DNA from: Sediminispirochaeta sp964394395
GTDB taxonomy: Bacteria > Spirochaetota > Spirochaetia > DSM-16054 > Sediminispirochaetaceae
Assembly: GCA_964394395.1 (NCBI GenBank)
Contig: CAYMWV010000026.1
Coordinates: 1-25,688, forward strand
Direction: 5' to 3'
DNA length: 25,688 nucleotides
Numbering within the stretch: the first letter of the stretch is position 1; every line of letters begins with the position of its first letter. The notes below the pieces were generated by a model, which was not told the DNA's origin, made no database searches, and worked only from the letters and a program-made list of their open reading frames with translations. Shown piece by piece: positions 22,950 to 25,688 of the stretch. The position numbers and the translations under genes are program-made.

Positions 22950-24845
22950 ATGATTAAGCACCAGAGTATACTCGATTCAGCCAAGCGTTTTATTCTTTCT
23001 GCCAGCGGGTGGAGAAAGATTTTTGCTCCTTCCGGAGATGAAGAGGAGAAAAGTTCATCCATCAGGGAGGAGGATAAAGCTCTTATTACCCTCACAGCAG
23101 CGGCCTTTCACCGGTTTTTACTGGAAAAGAAGCTTTCTCCGGATAAGTGCCGGGGAATCGTAATAGGAACTGATAGTAGACCGACGGGACCGGCCATCAT
23201 GGAGCAACTTGCAAGTTACCTTTTGGGGGCGGATTACCGGGTTTCCCTTCTGGGGATAGCTGCTGCGCCGGAGATTATGGCCCATACAACATTATCTGAA
23301 GATATATCCGCTTTTATCTATATTTCTGCCAGCCACAACCCTATCGGTCACAACGGTCTGAAATTTGGTCTATCCTCTGGGGGGGTGATTGGGAAAGAGG
23401 ATTCCACCCTCCTTATTACCTATTTTAGGGAGATGGTACAAACCCCGGAGGCTCTCAAAAAAGCGCTTGAAGATTCTGAAGCTTTCACCGGCAAGGTTTC
23501 AAAGGAGATGCTAAAAGCGGTTTACGCTGAAATGGCTTCTCATAAAGAGGCTGCTTTAACGCACTATCACGATTTTGCTGAAAGACTGGTGAGTGGTAAT
23601 CGGGGATTGGTAGAAAGCCGACGGGTTTTATCCCTTCTTAAAAGAGAAGCTTCCAAAAGAAAAATCGGGGTCATTGGGGAGCTCAACGGCAGTGCCCGAT
23701 CCCTCTCCATAGATGCCCACTTCTTTCAGAGCCTCGGACTTAATGCTCTCTTTTTCAATGACCAGGCTGGCGAGATTGTTCATCGAATAGTGCCGGAAGG
23801 TGAAAGCCTGGAACCTGCAATGGCCCTGCTGGAAAAGCAGCATTCTGTTGATCCAGCATTTCAGCTCGCCTATGTTCCGGACAATGATGGAGACAGGGGC
23901 AATATTGTGTACATCGATAAAAGTGGTAAAGCGGCGATGCTGGAAGCTCAGGAGGTTTTTGCCCTGGCTCTTCTATCAGAGCTCTCTTTCCAACTCTATC
24001 TCGATGATCCATCTTTTTCCCCAGCAAGCTATGGTGACGGTAGCACTGCTGAAATGGAGAGCGATCTTCCCCTGGCTGTCGCGGTTAATGGTCCCACTTC
24101 CATGAGAATTGACCGAATCGCTGAAACCTTTGGGGCAAAGCTCTTCAGAGCTGAAGTGGGAGAGGCCAATGTGGTCAATCTGGCAGAAAAGAAGCGGAAG
24201 GAGGGGTACCGGGTTCCTATCCTGGGCGAGGGAAGTAATGGGGGTAATATCACCCACCCTTCAGCCGTCCGGGACCCCCTCTCAACGGTTATGGCCCTGG
24301 TTAAACTCCTTCTTATCCGGGATGATGCGCATATGGCCGGGCTTTTTCACCGCTGGCTTATTCTTTCAGGTCAGGAACATCTCTATAGGGCAAATTTTGA
24401 TCTCTCTGATATCATCTCCACGCTGCCCCGGTTTACCACTACCAGTGCCTATGAAGATAGGGCGATCCTGCGACTCGGCTCATTCTCTCATGGCGCTTTA
24501 AAGCAGATCTGGGAAGAGCGTTTCCCCGAGGAGTGGAGATCCCGGAGCGATTATCTGGAGAAGCAGTACGGTATCGTTTCATTCAAGATTGTGCAGTATG
24601 AGGGGGTAGAAGAGCGGTCAGGAATGGGGAAAGCGTACCGCACTGGACTTGAGCAGGGGGGATTGAAAGCCTGTTTTGTAAACGCCCAGGGGAGGATTAC
24701 CGATTGCATCTGGATGCGTGGAAGCGGTACCGAACCGGTGTTTCGAGTTTTGGCCGACTGTGAATCTAGCGATAAAGAGCGGGAAGCGTACTTCCTCTCC
24801 TGGCAACGGGATATGATTAAGCAGGCCTACCGCCGGATTCGGTAG
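22950..24845 (+). CDS. Alpha-D-phosphohexomutase (phosphoglucomutase/phosphomannomutase family)
   Basis: This enzyme family moves phosphate between C1 and C6 of hexoses, feeding sugar nucleotide, glycogen or cell-wall pathways. The 631-residue cytosolic protein has all four domain signatures: the phosphoserine loop SASHNP (126-131, S128 catalytic), the metal loop DNDGDRG (311-317), the sugar-binding GEGSNGG (426-432) and the phosphate-binding RGSGTEP near residue 592. An early GTDSRPTG also fits. It is longer than typical bacterial PGM/PMM (450-580 residues), with extra sequence around 140-240. Whether glucose, mannose or glucosamine phosphate is used is not decidable. It overlaps the convergent mutY-like gene by 19 bases. 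Confidence 0.93.
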   Translation: MIKHQSILDSAKRFILSASGWRKIFAPSGDEEEKSSSIREEDKALITLTAAAFHRFLLEKKLSPDKCRGIVIGTDSRPTGPAIMEQLASYLLGADYRVSLLGIAAAPEIMAHTTLSEDISAFIYISASHNPIGHNGLKFGLSSGGVIGKEDSTLLITYFREMVQTPEALKKALEDSEAFTGKVSKEMLKAVYAEMASHKEAALTHYHDFAERLVSGNRGLVESRRVLSLLKREASKRKIGVIGELNGSARSLSIDAHFFQSLGLNALFFNDQAGEIVHRIVPEGESLEPAMALLEKQHSVDPAFQLAYVPDNDGDRGNIVYIDKSGKAAMLEAQEVFALALLSELSFQLYLDDPSFSPASYGDGSTAEMESDLPLAVAVNGPTSMRIDRIAETFGAKLFRAEVGEANVVNLAEKKRKEGYRVPILGEGSNGGNITHPSAVRDPLSTVMALVKLLLIRDDAHMAGLFHRWLILSGQEHLYRANFDLSDIISTLPRFTTTSAYEDRAILRLGSFSHGALKQIWEERFPEEWRSRSDYLEKQYGIVSFKIVQYEGVEERSGMGKAYRTGLEQGGLKACFVNAQGRITDCIWMRGSGTEPVFRVLADCESSDKEREAYFLSWQRDMIKQAYRRIR

Positions 24846-25688
24846 CACCCTTCAGATTCACAAACAAACTCCTCCTTCTCCAGGCTGCTCATGATCTTAC
24901 GGCAGCTCTCTTCATCCATATCGGTCAGGGCAGCCAGCTTTGTGATACTTACCCCCCCTACTCCATTGATCTCTTGTGCTGCCAAGACATCGCTGCCAAG
25001 CCCCGAGAGGAGCTTTAGGATCTTCCCCCGCTTTTCCCTCACCGATCCTTTAAAGGGAGCCTGAACAGTGTAGTGGGCACTCCTCCTGTTAGGATTCTCC
25101 ACCTTCCCTTTTAACCAGGCGCCATAATCCATCAGGGCGTAGTACCATGATTTTGGATCCTCCCGATCCAGACTCTTCTCCACATAGGGAAGAAGCTGTG
25201 AATCAGAAATAGCGGTTTCTCCTTCAAAGAAGTGGTGGATAAACACCCTTCTGATATTGGTTTCGATAAAGACCACAGGCCTGTGCCATGCAAAAGCCAG
25301 TATCGCTTTTGCGGTATAGGGCCCTATCATGGGAAGGGAAATCAGCTCATCATAGCTATCCGGAAAACGTCCATCCTGTGCCGTGATATGTGCTGCAATT
25401 TTTTTTAGCGCCAGGGCCCGTCGATTATAACCGAGGCCGCTCCAACTCCTTAGGATCTGATCAAGCCCAGCCCGGTTCATGGAAGCGGGATCAGGGTAGG
25501 AAGCGATAAATGAGGGCCACCGTTCAGCTACCCGGCTGGTCTGGGTCTGCTGCAGCATCATCTCCGAGAGGAGGATGAGCCAGGGATCATCCGTATCCCT
25601 CCAGGGAAAGGTGCGTCCATGTGATTTGTAGAACCGATATATGGAAGTTCGGAACTTCAGGATTTCTTCTGTGACTTCTCCGCTTTCC
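24827..25688 (-). CDS. MutY-like HhH-GPD DNA glycosylase without Fe-S cluster (5' end cut)
   Basis: The reading frame stays open to the right edge, giving 286 visible residues; an internal ATG at 25561 is not the start because the conserved N-terminal FPWRDTDDPW...LLSEMMLQQTQTSRV lies partly upstream of it. Motifs of MutY (adenine removal from A:8-oxoG) are the SEMMLQQTQ catalytic Glu, the HhH LPMIGPYTAKAI and a segment IETNIRRVF aligned to MutY's DGNVKRV, so the catalytic Asp is a Glu. After MDYGAWLKG the four-cysteine cluster loop is missing; instead NPNRRSAHYTVQAPFKGSVREKRG (in pieces) follows. The C-terminus is winged-helix-like, not the MutT-like domain of MutY. Substrate is therefore uncertain. 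Confidence 0.83.
   Translation of the reverse strand, partial: ESGEVTEEILKFRTSIYRFYKSHGRTFPWRDTDDPWLILLSEMMLQQTQTSRVAERWPSFIASYPDPASMNRAGLDQILRSWSGLGYNRRALALKKIAAHITAQDGRFPDSYDELISLPMIGPYTAKAILAFAWHRPVVFIETNIRRVFIHHFFEGETAISDSQLLPYVEKSLDREDPKSWYYALMDYGAWLKGKVENPNRRSAHYTVQAPFKGSVREKRGKILKLLSGLGSDVLAAQEINGVGGVSITKLAALTDMDEESCRKIMSSLEKEEFVCESEGCYRIRR

Overview
This window is a dense, almost entirely housekeeping stretch of a bacterial chromosome. Base composition is roughly balanced and gaps are very short, with no gene-free stretch over 300 bases. The gene content and protein style point to a free-living member of the Spirochaetales. The pointers are a very small omega-like RNA polymerase subunit next to miaA, a GKSGCGNST-type small CMP kinase, a FecR-domain surface protein, a spirochaete-style MurC and a 61-residue zinc-ribbon protein. 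This assignment is inferred from family resemblance, not from a search.

Layout. (1) 1-4338, minus strand: one operon reading acyl-CoA ligase, secreted transglutaminase-like protein, YhbY RNA-binding protein, iron-type alcohol dehydrogenase (3' end cut by the window edge). (2) 4339-4625: intergenic region with a 17-bp dyad and a 136-bp palindromic repeat element. (3) 4626-6584, plus: ftsH alone, convergent with an Ate/Bpt aminoacyl-tRNA-protein transferase (6615-7379, minus). (4) 7474-11970, plus: hisC, a compact rqcH (NFACT), an AMMECR1 protein and a membrane protein with a kinase-like C-lobe, tightly spaced or overlapping. (5) 17085-12024, minus: murC, yicC, cmk, rpoZ, miaA and a FecR-domain protein. 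(6) 17284-20122, plus: YihY/BrkB membrane protein and a CapA-like lipoprotein, preceded by an orphan intrinsic terminator. (7) 22890-20174, minus: pyridoxal kinase, HAD phosphatase, MTA/SAH-type nucleosidase and the zinc-ribbon protein. (8) 22950-24845, plus: a phosphohexomutase. (9) 25688-24827, minus: a MutY-like glycosylase without an iron-sulfur cluster, its N-terminus cut by the right edge.

Functional themes are envelope building (MurC, CapA-like, phosphohexomutase), translation and RNA quality control (YhbY, RqcH, YicC, MiaA, RNA polymerase omega), proteolysis (FtsH and an N-degron transferase) and nucleotide or cofactor salvage (CMP kinase, pyridoxal kinase, nucleosidase).

I see no mobile element with a transposase, no CRISPR, no tRNA or rRNA and no defence system. 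The most interesting signals are non-coding. One is a dispersed palindromic repeat family with copies at 4431-4566 and 14207-14255, the second supplying the last codons and stop of cmk. The other is a recurring arrangement in which the -10 hexamer lies 6-8 bases before the ATG of promoter-proximal genes, which suggests leaderless transcripts. At protein level, the clusterless MutY with a catalytic Asp-to-Glu change and the RqcH lacking its HhH domain deserve a second look.
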